A stretch of 64,000 nt of DNA, taken from positions 1-64,000 of the forward strand of contig NZ_AOFT01000005.1 in the NCBI RefSeq assembly GCF_000348905.1, in the 5' to 3' direction. This document shows, piece after piece, positions 17,286 to 26,002 of the stretch. The position numbers and the translations under genes are program-made. Under the pieces are notes generated by a model. That model did no database searches and was not told the DNA's origin. It was given only the letters and a program-made list of their open reading frames with translations. This stretch comes from Bhargavaea cecembensis DSE10. Lineage in GTDB: Bacteria > Bacillota > Bacilli > Bacillales_A > Planococcaceae. How positions within the stretch are numbered: the stretch's first letter is position 1; each line of letters starts with the position of its first letter.

Positions 17286-18185
17286 ATGTGGGAACTGATC
17301 GCCGCCGTTGCCGGGCCGCCCGCAAAGCTGTTCGCGCTGATCATCGTCCTTTCCGCCGCGGCTCTGGCGGCGGATTTTGCCGTTCCGCAATTCCGCGAAT
17401 GGACAAGGCTGTTCCTCCTGGTTTCTGCGGGGGCGGCAGCGATGGGCCCGGCAATCGATGCGGTCCGGATGATGGACGGGCTTGTCGGGAAAATGACGGG
17501 GCTTTTCCTCGGCATCTATCCGGTCCTCGCAGCGGGAATGGCCGCCGCGGGAGGGGCGCTTTCGCTCATCAACTGGAATCCTGCCGTCTTCCTGTTTGTC
17601 CAGGGTGCCGTCGTGATCGGAGGCAAGTGGATGGTTCCGCTGCTGATCGTGAGTTTTATCCTGGACTACCTGTCCAGGCTCGTGCCGGAAATCCCGTTTA
17701 CCCGCATCTCGGAAATGATCCGGGTGACCCTTCTCGGCGCGATATCCGTCATTATCGCCTGCTACTCGCTATTCATCACGGCGACCGGGGCCATGGCATG
17801 GTCATCGGGCAGCGCGCTGGCGGAACCGATCAAGGCGCTTTTGCGCCAGCATGTGCCCCTTATCGGATCGTTTATCACGGATACGATGGGGGTTGTCGGC
17901 AAGTATTCATCCGGCATGGCGCCGATCGCCGGCAGCTACCTGATCGTGGCACTGCTCGTGACCAGCCTGAGTCCGGTCGCCTATGTGCTTCTGACGGCAT
18001 TCCTCTATAAGTGGATCGCGGCCCTGTGCGAACCGTTTGCGCATGAGGATCTCGCCGGATTTTTCGATGATATCGGAAAGACGCTGTTCGTCCTCTGCGG
18101 CATCATGCTGATCGTGGCATTCGCCATTTTTTACACAGCCGTATTGTCCATCATTCTGATCAAGGTCATTGCAGGAGCGGGGTGA
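17286..18185 (+). CDS. spoIIIAE: SpoIIIAE-like membrane protein, shortened
   Basis: A polytopic membrane protein of 299 residues, about 100 shorter than B. subtilis SpoIIIAE, which carries an N-terminal signal region missing here. Recognisable parts are TGLFLGIYPVLAAGMAAAGG, LGAISVIIACYSLFITATG and MAPIAGSYLIVALLVTSLSPVAYVLL. The ATG at 17286 has GAAAGGGGG upstream. The family call is supported by the hydrophobic pattern and neighbours. The shortened N-terminus suggests relaxed constraint. Confidence 0.8.
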   Translation: MWELIAAVAGPPAKLFALIIVLSAAALAADFAVPQFREWTRLFLLVSAGAAAMGPAIDAVRMMDGLVGKMTGLFLGIYPVLAAGMAAAGGALSLINWNPAVFLFVQGAVVIGGKWMVPLLIVSFILDYLSRLVPEIPFTRISEMIRVTLLGAISVIIACYSLFITATGAMAWSSGSALAEPIKALLRQHVPLIGSFITDTMGVVGKYSSGMAPIAGSYLIVALLVTSLSPVAYVLLTAFLYKWIAALCEPFAHEDLAGFFDDIGKTLFVLCGIMLIVAFAIFYTAVLSIILIKVIAGAG

Positions 18186-18189
18186 GGGA

Positions 18190-18348
18190 ATGTGGGAATG
18201 GATTGCCGGCCTGATCTGGCTCATGGGGATCCTGGCGGTCACCGGCGCAGTCCTCGGGCAGGATGAGCGGGAGAATTTCATGCCGCTTATGAGGCTTGCG
18301 GTGCTTCTCTACATCCTCAGGCTAATCTCCCTGCTGCCCGGGTCATAG
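18190..18348 (+). CDS. Very short SpoIIIAF-like membrane fragment, 52 residues
   Basis: A small frame starting MWEWIAGLIWLMGILAV, with two hydrophobic stretches, lies exactly where spoIIIAF should be, 4 bases after spoIIIAE. SpoIIIAF normally has two N-terminal helices followed by a soluble domain of some 150 residues. Only the helices remain. The following 141 bases hold no gene, and may be the remnant of the lost domain. It could be a decayed gene or a small functional protein. Confidence 0.55.
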   Translation: MWEWIAGLIWLMGILAVTGAVLGQDERENFMPLMRLAVLLYILRLISLLPGS

Positions 18349-18489
18349 CCTGTACGAGCCGTGCATACTATGTCTCAGGATGAATAGCCGGAGGTAACGG
18401 CACGGCGGTCCCGGCCCGCCGGAGCGTCCCGATCGCTCCCATATACCGGAAACAGCACTGATTGAAAGGACGGGAAGCGTGGAGATGAC

Positions 18490-18912
18490 ATGGAGAAAAC
18501 CTTTAAGAAGAGCGCCCTGCCGCTCCTGCTCGCCGGCGCCGCCTGCCTGTTCATCCTGGCGCCGGGTCTGACCGGTCTGTTTGCGGGAAGCGGAGGAGAA
18601 AGCGCGGTGCCGGGCCCGTCGGATCTGGAATCGGTCCTTTCCGATATCAACGGCGTCGGGAAAGTCAGGATCTATCGGCAGGGCGGGGGGCAGGAGGAAC
18701 AGGGCGGCATCCTGATGCCGCTTGACAGTTACTTCGGAACCTCGTCCGGCGAAGGGCGGGACACGCCTTCCGGCGGGATCCTGGTTGTCGCAGAGGGGGC
18801 CGGCGATCCTCGGGTACGCGCCGAACTGGTCCGCATCCTGTCGGGTGTCCTCCAGCTGCCCGAGCACCGGATTGTCGTAGTGGAAATGAAAAAAGAGGGG
18901 GAAGAGGGATGA
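18490..18912 (+). CDS. spoIIIAG: SpoIIIAG-like protein, shortened
   Basis: A 140-residue protein with one N-terminal helix (PLLLAGAACLFILAPGLTG) and a C-terminal ring-building-motif region reading GGILVVAEGAGDPRVRAELV then LSGVLQLPEHRIVVVEMKK, the SpoIIIAG hallmark. B. subtilis SpoIIIAG is about 229 residues, so much of the linker is missing. The ATG at 18490 has a GTGGAG just upstream. It overlaps spoIIIAH by four bases (ATGA). Confidence 0.85.
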   Translation: MEKTFKKSALPLLLAGAACLFILAPGLTGLFAGSGGESAVPGPSDLESVLSDINGVGKVRIYRQGGGQEEQGGILMPLDSYFGTSSGEGRDTPSGGILVVAEGAGDPRVRAELVRILSGVLQLPEHRIVVVEMKKEGEEG

Positions 18913-19445
18913 GAGTGAAGAAAAAAGGTGTCTGGTTCCTGACGTTGCTTAGTCTTGTGGCGGTGATCGGAGTGTACTATCTGTTCGACCGCAATCCGAT
19001 GCCGTTTGACGGAATCACTATCTTCTCGGACGATACGATTGAAGACACGGAGCTCGGTGATGCCGGCAGTGACGCGACTCCGGTCTTTGCGGAAAGCTAC
19101 CTGTTCGAGGAGCTGAGGATGGAGATGCGCAATGAACGCAGCCAGCAGCGTGAATTGCTTACACAGAAAATCACATCCGACGATCTGACAGCCGAAGAGC
19201 GCGACCAGGCATTTGATGAGATGCAGGTCCTCACCAAGAGGGAGACTGCTGAGGCCATGCTTGAGATGCTGATCAAGGATCTCGGATACGAGGATGCGGT
19301 CGTCCGCACAGAAGACGGTACGGTGAAAGTCAGTGTGATCGCCGATGAACTGTCGGCTGCCCAGGCAGACCAGATCGTGTATACAGTAAAGAGCGAGTGG
19401 GAAGATTCCTCGACCGTCTACGTAGACTTTAAATCGGGACAATGA
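18909..19445 (+). CDS. spoIIIAH: SpoIIIAH, membrane-anchored channel protein
   Basis: A 178-residue protein with an N-terminal helix (KGVWFLTLLSLVAVIGVYYLF) and a C-terminal domain ending in a YscJ/FliF-like fold. The conserved EELRMEMRNERSQQRELLTQ coiled segment and the GYEDAVVRTEDGTVKVSVIA core are visible. In sporulators it pairs with SpoIIQ of the forespore across the intermembrane space. It is shorter than B. subtilis SpoIIIAH (218), mainly in the linker. A terminator follows. Confidence 0.92.
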   Translation: MRVKKKGVWFLTLLSLVAVIGVYYLFDRNPMPFDGITIFSDDTIEDTELGDAGSDATPVFAESYLFEELRMEMRNERSQQRELLTQKITSDDLTAEERDQAFDEMQVLTKRETAEAMLEMLIKDLGYEDAVVRTEDGTVKVSVIADELSAAQADQIVYTVKSEWEDSSTVYVDFKSGQ

Positions 19446-19447
19446 AC

Positions 19448-19475
19448 AAGGCCTCCGCAAGGCCTTTTCTTTTTG
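19448..19475 (+). terminator. Terminator after spoIIIAH
   Basis: AAGGCCT at 19448-19454 pairs with AGGCCTT at 19460-19466, followed by TTCTTTTT. Confidence 0.85.
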
Positions 19476-19614
19476 TGCTAAAAATTCAGTTAATAAAATC
19501 CCTATCTCGTACTTCAGTACCGGATTCCTCGCTTTTGTGTGATAAGTATTTCAAAAACGCTTACAAACGTCTAAAATGTAAGGGTACACATTTAAAGTAA
19601 GAGGAGTCGTCATT

Positions 19615-20124
19615 ATGCTTAAAATTCAAGAGATCCGCGAAATCATCAAATTGATCGACCAGACGGGAATTGAAGAATTCAAGTACAAGACGGAAGAAGG
19701 GGAGATCAAGCTGAAAAAAGGCGGTGCCGTACAGGTGGTTGAAACAGCCCCTGCTGCCCAGGCCCCTGCCGCTCCCGCAGCTGCCCCCGCCCCTGCGGCG
19801 CCTGCAGCACAGCCTGCCCCTGCTGCCAAGGAAGAGCCGAAGCCGCAGGAAGCCGCACCTGCAGCCGCTTCCTCCGATGAAAACCTGCTCGAAGTGAAAT
19901 CCCCGATGGTCGGGACATTCTATAAGTCGCCATCGCCGGATGCGCCTCCGTTTGTCTCTGTCGGTGACAAGGTCAAGCCGGACAGCGTTGTCTGCATCGT
20001 CGAGGCGATGAAGCTGTTCAACGAAATCGAAGCAGAAATGAACGGGGAGATCGCGCAGATCCTCGTAGAAGACGGACAGCTCGTCGAGTACGGACAGCCG
20101 CTGTTCCTGGTCAAGCCGGAATAA
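19615..20124 (+). CDS. accB: Biotin carboxyl carrier protein of acetyl-CoA carboxylase
   Basis: BCCP, 169 residues. It carries the biotin that shuttles carboxyl groups from AccC to AccAD at the start of fatty acid synthesis. The N-terminal part starts [18 protein letters not shown], then comes a long Ala/Pro linker (residues 43-85), then the lipoyl-like domain with the biotinylated lysine K133 in VEAMKLF. The ATG at 19615 follows AAGAGGAG. accC is 13 bases downstream. Confidence 0.97.
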   Translation: MLKIQEIREIIKLIDQTGIEEFKYKTEEGEIKLKKGGAVQVVETAPAAQAPAAPAAAPAPAAPAAQPAPAAKEEPKPQEAAPAAASSDENLLEVKSPMVGTFYKSPSPDAPPFVSVGDKVKPDSVVCIVEAMKLFNEIEAEMNGEIAQILVEDGQLVEYGQPLFLVKPE

Positions 20125-20137
20125 GGGGGCCGATATA

Positions 20138-21508
20138 ATGAAAAAAGTCCTCATTGCCAACCGCGGGGAAATTGCGGTCAGAATCATCCGTGCATGCCGC
20201 GACCTCGGCATCCAGACGGTCGCGGTCTATTCCGAAGCCGACCGCGAAGCCCTGCACGTGGAAATGGCCGATGAAGCGTACTGCATCGGCCCGAAGCAAT
20301 CCAAAGACAGTTACCTGAACTTCACGAATGTCATCAGTGTCGCCAAGATGACCGGCTGTGACGGCATCCATCCCGGGTACGGATTCCTGGCTGAAAACGC
20401 CGACTTTGCCGAGCTGTGCGAAGAGGTCAATGTCACGTTTATCGGGCCTTCTGCCGAAGCCATCTCGAAGATGGGAACAAAGGACGTTGCCCGTGAAACG
20501 ATGCGCGAGGCAGGTGTTCCGGTCGTCCCGGGCTCCAAAGGGATCGTCGACGGTCCCGAGGGTGCCCTGGAAGTTGCCAAAGAAATCGGATTCCCGGTCA
20601 TCATCAAGGCAACAGCGGGCGGCGGCGGAAAAGGGATCCGCGTCGCACGGGATGAAGCCGAGCTGAAAAAGGGCGTCGAAATCACCCAGAAAGAAGCCGC
20701 TGCAGCATTCGGCAATCCGGGCGTCTATATCGAGAAGTTCATCGAGAACTTCCGTCATGTCGAGATCCAGGTGCTCGCCGACCAGTTCGGCAACACCATC
20801 CATCTCGGCGAACGTGACTGCTCGATCCAGCGCCGCATGCAGAAGCTGGTCGAGGAAGCACCGTCACCGGCACTCTCACAGGAGACCCGGGAAAAGATGG
20901 GACAGGCCGCTGTGCGCGCTGCCCAGGCGGTCGGCTACCGCAGTGCCGGAACGGTCGAGTTCATCTATGACCATATCAACGATAAATTCTACTTTATGGA
21001 AATGAATACACGGATCCAGGTGGAGCATCCGGTCACGGAGATGGTGACGGGAATCGACCTGATCGCCCAGCAGCTCAAGATCGCTTCGGGAGAAACGCTG
21101 GAGATCAAGCAGGAAGACGTGAAGATCAACGGCTGGTCGATCGAGTGCCGGATCAATGCGGAAAACCCTTCGCGCAACTTCATGCCGTCACCCGGCCGTG
21201 TGAACATGTACATCGTGCCGGGCGGCAATGGCGTCCGCGTCGACTCGGCGGTTTATCCGGGCTACATGATCCCACCGTTTTATGATTCGATGGTCGCCAA
21301 GCTCATCACATTCGCCGACACGCGTGAAGAGGCGGTCGCAAGGATGAAGCGTGCCCTTTCCGAATTTGTCGTGGAGGGCGTCGATACGACCATCCCGTTC
21401 CATCTCAATCTCATGGACCACGAAGTGTTCAAGTCCGGGGACTTCGACACCAAGTTCCTTGAAAAATATGATGTAATGGCTGAAACTGAAGAAGCCAGAC
21501 AACATTGA
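20138..21508 (+). CDS. accC: Biotin carboxylase subunit of acetyl-CoA carboxylase
   Basis: It carboxylates biotin on AccB using ATP and bicarbonate. At 456 residues it has the family length, with an N-terminal domain [20 protein letters not shown], the ATP-grasp loop [10 protein letters not shown], the catalytic [12 protein letters not shown] region and [16 protein letters not shown]. The ATG at 20138 follows AAGGGGGCC. It could also serve the acyl-CoA carboxylase beta subunit encoded at 48.9-50.5 kb, which has no biotin carboxylase beside it; that is inference. Confidence 0.97.
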   Translation: MKKVLIANRGEIAVRIIRACRDLGIQTVAVYSEADREALHVEMADEAYCIGPKQSKDSYLNFTNVISVAKMTGCDGIHPGYGFLAENADFAELCEEVNVTFIGPSAEAISKMGTKDVARETMREAGVPVVPGSKGIVDGPEGALEVAKEIGFPVIIKATAGGGGKGIRVARDEAELKKGVEITQKEAAAAFGNPGVYIEKFIENFRHVEIQVLADQFGNTIHLGERDCSIQRRMQKLVEEAPSPALSQETREKMGQAAVRAAQAVGYRSAGTVEFIYDHINDKFYFMEMNTRIQVEHPVTEMVTGIDLIAQQLKIASGETLEIKQEDVKINGWSIECRINAENPSRNFMPSPGRVNMYIVPGGNGVRVDSAVYPGYMIPPFYDSMVAKLITFADTREEAVARMKRALSEFVVEGVDTTIPFHLNLMDHEVFKSGDFDTKFLEKYDVMAETEEARQH

Positions 21509-21524
21509 GAAAGGGATGATCCGG

Positions 21525-21926
21525 ATGGCAGAACAACCGAATTCCTCCCATGAGGCTGCAGCCGCAGCCGGCAAGGAAATGTACGGCAAGGTCGAGCTCG
21601 CCCCAGAAGTGCTGGAAGTGATCGTCGGCATCGCCACTGCCGAAGTAGAAGGGGTGGCCGACATGAGAGGGTCCTTCGCAACCGGCGTAGCGGAAAAACT
21701 GGGACGCAAAGTGCACGGCAAGGGTGTCAAGATCGACTATAACGATGACGGCCTCTTCATCGACGTCTATTGCTCGGTGGGCTACGGCCGATCGGTGCCC
21801 TCAGTTGCCCGTGAAATCCAGAAAAACGTCCGGCAGTCGGTCTTCAACATGACCGCGATCGAACCCGAGGAAGTGAACGTCCATATCACCGGCATCCAGT
21901 TCGACCAGACGGAAGAACGTGCCTGA
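21525..21926 (+). CDS. yqhY: Asp23/Gls24 family protein YqhY
   Basis: A 133-residue Asp23/Gls24 protein. The family core reads GKVELAPEVLEVIVGIATAE then VEGVADMRGSF and ends NVHITGIQFDQ. In B. subtilis, YqhY is encoded with accB-accC and is linked to acetyl-CoA carboxylase homeostasis; the same order is kept here. I chose the ATG at 21525 because AAAGGG lies 9 bases upstream and directly abuts an earlier in-frame ATG. A terminator follows. Confidence 0.92.
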   Translation: MAEQPNSSHEAAAAAGKEMYGKVELAPEVLEVIVGIATAEVEGVADMRGSFATGVAEKLGRKVHGKGVKIDYNDDGLFIDVYCSVGYGRSVPSVAREIQKNVRQSVFNMTAIEPEEVNVHITGIQFDQTEERA

Positions 21927-21932
21927 TAGGAA

Positions 21933-21958
21933 AGCCGCCAATTCATGGCGGCTTTTTG
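21933..21958 (+). terminator. Terminator after yqhY
   Basis: AGCCGCC at 21933-21939 pairs with GGCGGCT at 21947-21953 around a 7-base loop, followed by TTTTG. Confidence 0.85.
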
Positions 21959-22032
21959 CGTTCGGATTCATACGGAGCGGCGAAAATATGCTATCATAGT
22001 CCAGAACGATGCAAAAAGAGGAGATTGCCCGG

Positions 22033-22416
22033 ATGAAACGACATGAAGCACGAGAAAAAGCCATGCAGACGCTGTTCCAGCTGGACAGCACGGAGATGAC
22101 GCCGGAAGAGGCCATGGAGCATATCACGGGTGAGGATGAGGTACGTGACCCGTTTTATGCGTCGCTCGTTGAAGGCACCTACAACAAGCGGGAAGAGATC
22201 GACGAGTCGCTGAAGTCGAAGCTCGAAAACTGGAAACTGGAACGCCTTCCGAAGGTCGAGAGGACCGTGCTGCGCATGGCCGTCTTTGAACTCCTTCATA
22301 TGAAGGAAACACCATCCAAAGTCGTGTTGAACGAAGCAATCGAGCTTAGCAAGACATTCGGGGACGAGAAATCAAGCCGCTTCGTAAACGGCGTACTTTC
22401 CAAATACACAGATTGA
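22033..22416 (+). CDS. nusB: Transcription antitermination factor NusB
   Basis: NusB, 127 residues, binds boxA RNA with S10 and stabilises antitermination on rRNA operons. The all-helical protein shows [17 protein letters not shown] at the start, and [19 protein letters not shown] and [24 protein letters not shown] near the end, all family signatures. The ATG at 22033 has AGAGGAG about 9 bases upstream. folD follows after 25 bases. Confidence 0.96.
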   Translation: MKRHEAREKAMQTLFQLDSTEMTPEEAMEHITGEDEVRDPFYASLVEGTYNKREEIDESLKSKLENWKLERLPKVERTVLRMAVFELLHMKETPSKVVLNEAIELSKTFGDEKSSRFVNGVLSKYTD

Positions 22417-22441
22417 AACTATACAGCTTGGAGTGAAATGC

Positions 22442-23302
22442 GTGGAAGGTAAGATTATTGACGGCAAAGAGATCAGCAGGCAAGTAAAGGAAGAAGTGAA
22501 ATCGGGAGTCGAACGGCTAAAGGCCGAGGGCATGACACCGGGACTTGCGGTCATCCTCGTCGGGGACGATCCGGCGTCGGCGGCATACGTCGGCAGCAAG
22601 GAACGAACAACCAAGGCGCTCGGCATGCATTCCGAAGTGATCCGGATGGACAGGGAAACCAGTGAGTCCGCCCTTCTGGACGAGATCACAAGGCTTAACG
22701 GAGATCCGGCCATCCACGGCATCCTCGTTCAGCTTCCGCTTCCCGAACAGATCGATGAGCAGCGGGTCATTGCGGCCATCCATCCCGACAAGGATGTCGA
22801 CGGCTTCCACCCTGAAAACGCCGGAAGGCTGATGGCGGGGATGGACGGGTTTGTTCCGTGCACGCCTCTCGGCATCATGGTCATGCTGGAACGTTCCGGA
22901 GTGGATCTGAACGGCAAGCATGCCGTTGTGGTCGGGCGGAGCAACATTGTCGGCAAACCGATGGCCATGCTTCTTCTCCAAGCGAATGCGACCGTCACGA
23001 TCTGCCATTCCCGGACGGAAGATTTGCCGGCCATCACACGCCAGGCGGATGTCCTGGTCGCCGCAGTCGGCCGTGAGGGCATGATCGGCCCTGAGCACGT
23101 CAAGGATGGTGCGGTGGTCATCGACGTCGGCATCAACCGCGGCGAAGACGGCAAGCTCCACGGTGACGTTGATTTTGAACGGGTCCTCCCTGCGGCATCC
23201 TCCATTACACCGGTTCCGGGCGGAGTGGGCCCGATGACCATCGCGATGCTGATGTCCAACACCCTGAAAAGCGCCGGAAAAGCACTCAGAGAGTCCCGCT
23301 GA
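22442..23302 (+). CDS. folD: Methylenetetrahydrofolate dehydrogenase / cyclohydrolase
   Basis: A bifunctional FolD, 286 residues, which interconverts methylene-, methenyl- and 10-formyl-tetrahydrofolate. It feeds one-carbon units that the T protein of glycine cleavage also supplies. Signatures are [20 protein letters not shown] with the catalytic lysine, [28 protein letters not shown] and [15 protein letters not shown] chose GTG 22442 because GGAG lies 8 bases upstream; a GTG nine bases earlier overlaps that site. A long hairpin follows the gene. Confidence 0.95.
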   Translation: MEGKIIDGKEISRQVKEEVKSGVERLKAEGMTPGLAVILVGDDPASAAYVGSKERTTKALGMHSEVIRMDRETSESALLDEITRLNGDPAIHGILVQLPLPEQIDEQRVIAAIHPDKDVDGFHPENAGRLMAGMDGFVPCTPLGIMVMLERSGVDLNGKHAVVVGRSNIVGKPMAMLLLQANATVTICHSRTEDLPAITRQADVLVAAVGREGMIGPEHVKDGAVVIDVGINRGEDGKLHGDVDFERVLPAASSITPVPGGVGPMTIAMLMSNTLKSAGKALRESR

Positions 23303-23336
23303 ACGGCCGGGAAAAAGAAGGATATAAACAGTTCTG

Positions 23337-23394
23337 CAAGCGGTAGGGGCGGCACAGATCCCACGGGAAGCCTGCCGCCCCTGCCGCTTGTTTA
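23337..23394 (+). terminator. Long hairpin after folD, probable terminator
   Basis: An 18-base arm at 23337-23354 pairs with 23373-23390 with a single G-T pair, followed by TTTAC. The arms carry AGGGGCGGC and GCCGCCCCT. The stem is strong but the T tract is short. Confidence 0.65.
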
Positions 23395-23423
23395 CTGTAA
23401 TCCGATAGAAAGGCGGTGCCCGC

Positions 23424-24776
23424 ATGCAAAATCCCTATCTTAGCGTCGGTGCGCTGACCAAATATATTAAGCGGAAATTCGATGCCGATCTCCATCTGCG
23501 CGATGTCTTTGTCAAGGGAGAGCTGTCTAACGTCAAGCTCCATTCCTCGGGACATATCTATTTCACATTGAAAGACAGCCGCTCACGCATCAATGCGGCC
23601 ATGTTCCGCTCCAATGCCTCCAAACTGAAATTCAGGCCGGAGGAAGGGATGAATGTCCTGATCAGGGGCGACGTGAATGTCTATGAAGCCGCAGGCCAAT
23701 ATCAGCTTTATGTGAATACGATGCAGCCTGATGGCGTCGGTGAGCTGTATGTCGCTTTTGAGCAGCTCAAGGAACGGCTCGGCAAGGAAGGGCTGTTCAA
23801 CGCCGAATGGAAGCAGCCGATCCCTGCGTTCCCGGGGAGGGTAGGGGTGATCACGGCACCGACCGGGGCGGCAGTGCGGGATATCTGCACGACGCTGAAC
23901 CGGCGGTATCCGCTTGCTGATGTGCTGCTGTTCCCCGCCGTCGTCCAGGGGCCGAACGCGGTCCCGTCTATTGTCAGCGCAATCCACCAGGCAAACCGGC
24001 ATGGCGGCATTGATGTGCTGATCGTGGGACGCGGCGGCGGCTCGATCGAGGACTTATGGGCGTTCAATGAAGAGGAAGTGGCCAGGGAGATTTTCTCTTC
24101 CCGCATCCCCGTCATCAGTGCAGTCGGCCATGAAACCGACACGGTCATTGCCGATTTTGTGGCAGACCTTAGGGCGCCCACGCCGACAGCCGCCGCCGAG
24201 CTGGCTGTGCCGGACCAGGTCGAAGTATCCAGGCGCATGCTGGAATCAAGGTCCAGGCTCCACCAATCCCTCATGACGATGATCCGTCATGAACGAAAGA
24301 GGCTGGAGAGGCTGGAGACATCCTATCCGATGAGCTATCCGGAACGGCTTTACCGGCCGTTTGCCGAACGGCTGGAAGGGCTGGATGAGCGGCTGGGGCA
24401 GGGGGCTTCCAGAATGATCGGCGACCGCAGGCAGGCCGTTGCCAATCTCGATGCCCGCCTCGGAGCCCGCTCACCGCGCCTGATCCTGACACAGTCCGTT
24501 GAGCGTACCGGACGACTTGACCGGGAGCTCCACCGGGCGGCGGAAGAAACGGTCCGGTCTCACGGAAGGGCACTGGCCTCGGCGGTACGGACCCTCCAGG
24601 CGCTGAACCCGCTGTCCGTGATGGAACGCGGCTACAGCCTTGTTCGGAGCGGCGACCGGGTCATCAAGTCCGCCGGGGAACTCGGCGATGGGGACAGGGT
24701 TTCCATCTCTTTCCATGACGGCACGGTGGAAGCGGTCGTGGAAAGCCCTTCAGAACGAAAGGACGTGGAACGATAA
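23424..24776 (+). CDS. xseA: Exodeoxyribonuclease VII large subunit
   Basis: The catalytic subunit of ExoVII, 450 residues, which degrades single-stranded DNA from both ends. An N-terminal OB fold (YLSVGALTKYIKRKFDADLHL, VFVKGELSNVKLHSSGHIYF) is followed by the catalytic domain with GVITAPTGAAVRDI, RGGGSIEDLWAFNEEEVA and VGHETDTVIADFVADLRAPTP. The C-terminal half is a charged coiled region. The ATG at 23424 has AAAGGCGG upstream. xseB follows after a single base. Confidence 0.96.
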   Translation: MQNPYLSVGALTKYIKRKFDADLHLRDVFVKGELSNVKLHSSGHIYFTLKDSRSRINAAMFRSNASKLKFRPEEGMNVLIRGDVNVYEAAGQYQLYVNTMQPDGVGELYVAFEQLKERLGKEGLFNAEWKQPIPAFPGRVGVITAPTGAAVRDICTTLNRRYPLADVLLFPAVVQGPNAVPSIVSAIHQANRHGGIDVLIVGRGGGSIEDLWAFNEEEVAREIFSSRIPVISAVGHETDTVIADFVADLRAPTPTAAAELAVPDQVEVSRRMLESRSRLHQSLMTMIRHERKRLERLETSYPMSYPERLYRPFAERLEGLDERLGQGASRMIGDRRQAVANLDARLGARSPRLILTQSVERTGRLDRELHRAAEETVRSHGRALASAVRTLQALNPLSVMERGYSLVRSGDRVIKSAGELGDGDRVSISFHDGTVEAVVESPSERKDVER

Positions 24777-24777
24777 A

Positions 24778-25035
24778 ATGGACGAACAAAAACAGGACAA
24801 CAAGGAGATCCGTTTTGAAGAGGCGATCGGCCGTCTCGAGGAGATTGTCCGCAGGCTGGAGTCAAGGGACGTTCCCCTGGAGGATGCCATCGACCTTTAC
24901 AAAAAGGGGATGGAGCTTTCCGCGGTCTGCCACAGCAAGCTCCAGTCAGCTGAGAAGCAGCTGGTGACGCTGATCGACAAGGAAGGGGAGGCGACGGCCT
25001 TTGACCCGGCTCAAGGAGGAAATCGGGATGAATGA
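24778..25035 (+). CDS. xseB: Exodeoxyribonuclease VII small subunit
   Basis: A small helical subunit of 85 residues: FEEAIGRLEEIVRRLESRDV then LEDAIDLYKKGMELSAVCHS, both family signatures. It wraps around XseA. The ATG at 24778 follows AAAGGACG at a workable distance. Its last eight bases overlap ispA, so the xseA-xseB-ispA group is translated as a unit. Confidence 0.95.
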   Translation: MDEQKQDNKEIRFEEAIGRLEEIVRRLESRDVPLEDAIDLYKKGMELSAVCHSKLQSAEKQLVTLIDKEGEATAFDPAQGGNRDE

Positions 25036-25912
25036 AAAACTGAAGGAATTCATGGACAGCCGGGTCGATGACCTGGTACCCGTCCTTGAGGACGCTGTAA
25101 GAAATCTGGATACCGACTCCCTTCTGAAGGAATCGATGATCTATTCGCTGACTGCCGGCGGCAAGAGAATCCGCCCGCTGCTCATCTCCGCTGTGCTTCA
25201 CGATCTCGGGCGGGTCCACCCTGCGGAGCTGCATGTGGGCGCGGCGCTGGAGATGATCCATACATACTCACTGATCCACGATGATCTGCCTGCGATGGAT
25301 GACGACGACCTCCGGCGCGGCAAGCCGACCAACCATAAAGTTTATGGGGAGGCCACTGCAATTCTCGCCGGAGACGCCATGCTGACGGAAAGCTTTTCCG
25401 TCATCGGCAGGGCTCCATCCCTGACTGATTCGGAAAAGCTTGAACTCATCCTGCTGCTGACGCGCGCAGCCGGCGCGGAAGGGATGGTCGGCGGCCAGAT
25501 GCTTGATATGGCCGCCGAAAAGAAGAAGCTCTCGGAACAGGAGCTTGAAAACGTCCACCGCCTCAAAACCGGAGCGCTCCTGACATTTGCCGTGGAGGCC
25601 GGCGCCGTCCTCTCTAAGGCAAAGTCTACGGAACGGGAACAGCTGAGGCGCTATGCCCGGCATATCGGAATCGCTTTCCAGATCCAGGACGACATCCTGG
25701 ATGTGGTCGGGGACGAAAAAGTGACGGGCAAAAAAACCGGAGCGGACGCGGAACAGGGGAAAAACACCTATCCGGGCATTTTGACGATGGAAGGTGCAAA
25801 AAAGAAGCTGATCCATCATCATACCGAAGCCGTCAAAGCCGTTTCGTTCCTGAAAGATCCCGATCCGATCCTCCGGCTGCTCGCGGATTATATCATCCAC
25901 CGGGTCTCCTGA
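25028..25912 (+). CDS. ispA: Farnesyl diphosphate synthase (polyprenyl synthetase)
   Basis: It condenses isopentenyl diphosphate with allylic diphosphates to make farnesyl diphosphate. At 294 residues, it carries the first aspartate-rich motif DDLPAMDDDDLRRGKPTNH and the second QIQDDILDVVGDEKVTGK, with GGKRIRPLL at the N-terminal side. The ATG at 25028 has CAAGGAGG about 8 bases upstream. The upstream IPP source dxs is the next gene. Confidence 0.96.
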   Translation: MNEKLKEFMDSRVDDLVPVLEDAVRNLDTDSLLKESMIYSLTAGGKRIRPLLISAVLHDLGRVHPAELHVGAALEMIHTYSLIHDDLPAMDDDDLRRGKPTNHKVYGEATAILAGDAMLTESFSVIGRAPSLTDSEKLELILLLTRAAGAEGMVGGQMLDMAAEKKKLSEQELENVHRLKTGALLTFAVEAGAVLSKAKSTEREQLRRYARHIGIAFQIQDDILDVVGDEKVTGKKTGADAEQGKNTYPGILTMEGAKKKLIHHHTEAVKAVSFLKDPDPILRLLADYIIHRVS

Positions 25913-25925
25913 CGGGACGTTTGAT

Positions 25926-25953
25926 TTGTGTACAGACGGGACACTGCTATAAT
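25926..25953 (+). promoter_or_regulatory. Candidate promoter of dxs
   Basis: TTGTGT at 25926-25931 and a perfect TATAAT at 25948-25953 are 16 bases apart, 50 bases before the dxs start. Confidence 0.55.
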
Positions 25954-26002
25954 GGACAAAGAATATTTTTACCTATTTTTTTGATAAAGGTGAGTGATGG
26001 CG

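Noticed and set aside
19511-19522. GTACT-TC-AGTAC inverted repeat before accB, considered as a FapR operator
   Set aside because: The half-sites point the opposite way to the FapR consensus, so I do not call it.
19553-19566. AAACGCTTACA before accB, considered as a CcpA cre site
   Set aside because: The right half fits, but the conserved TG on the left is missing.
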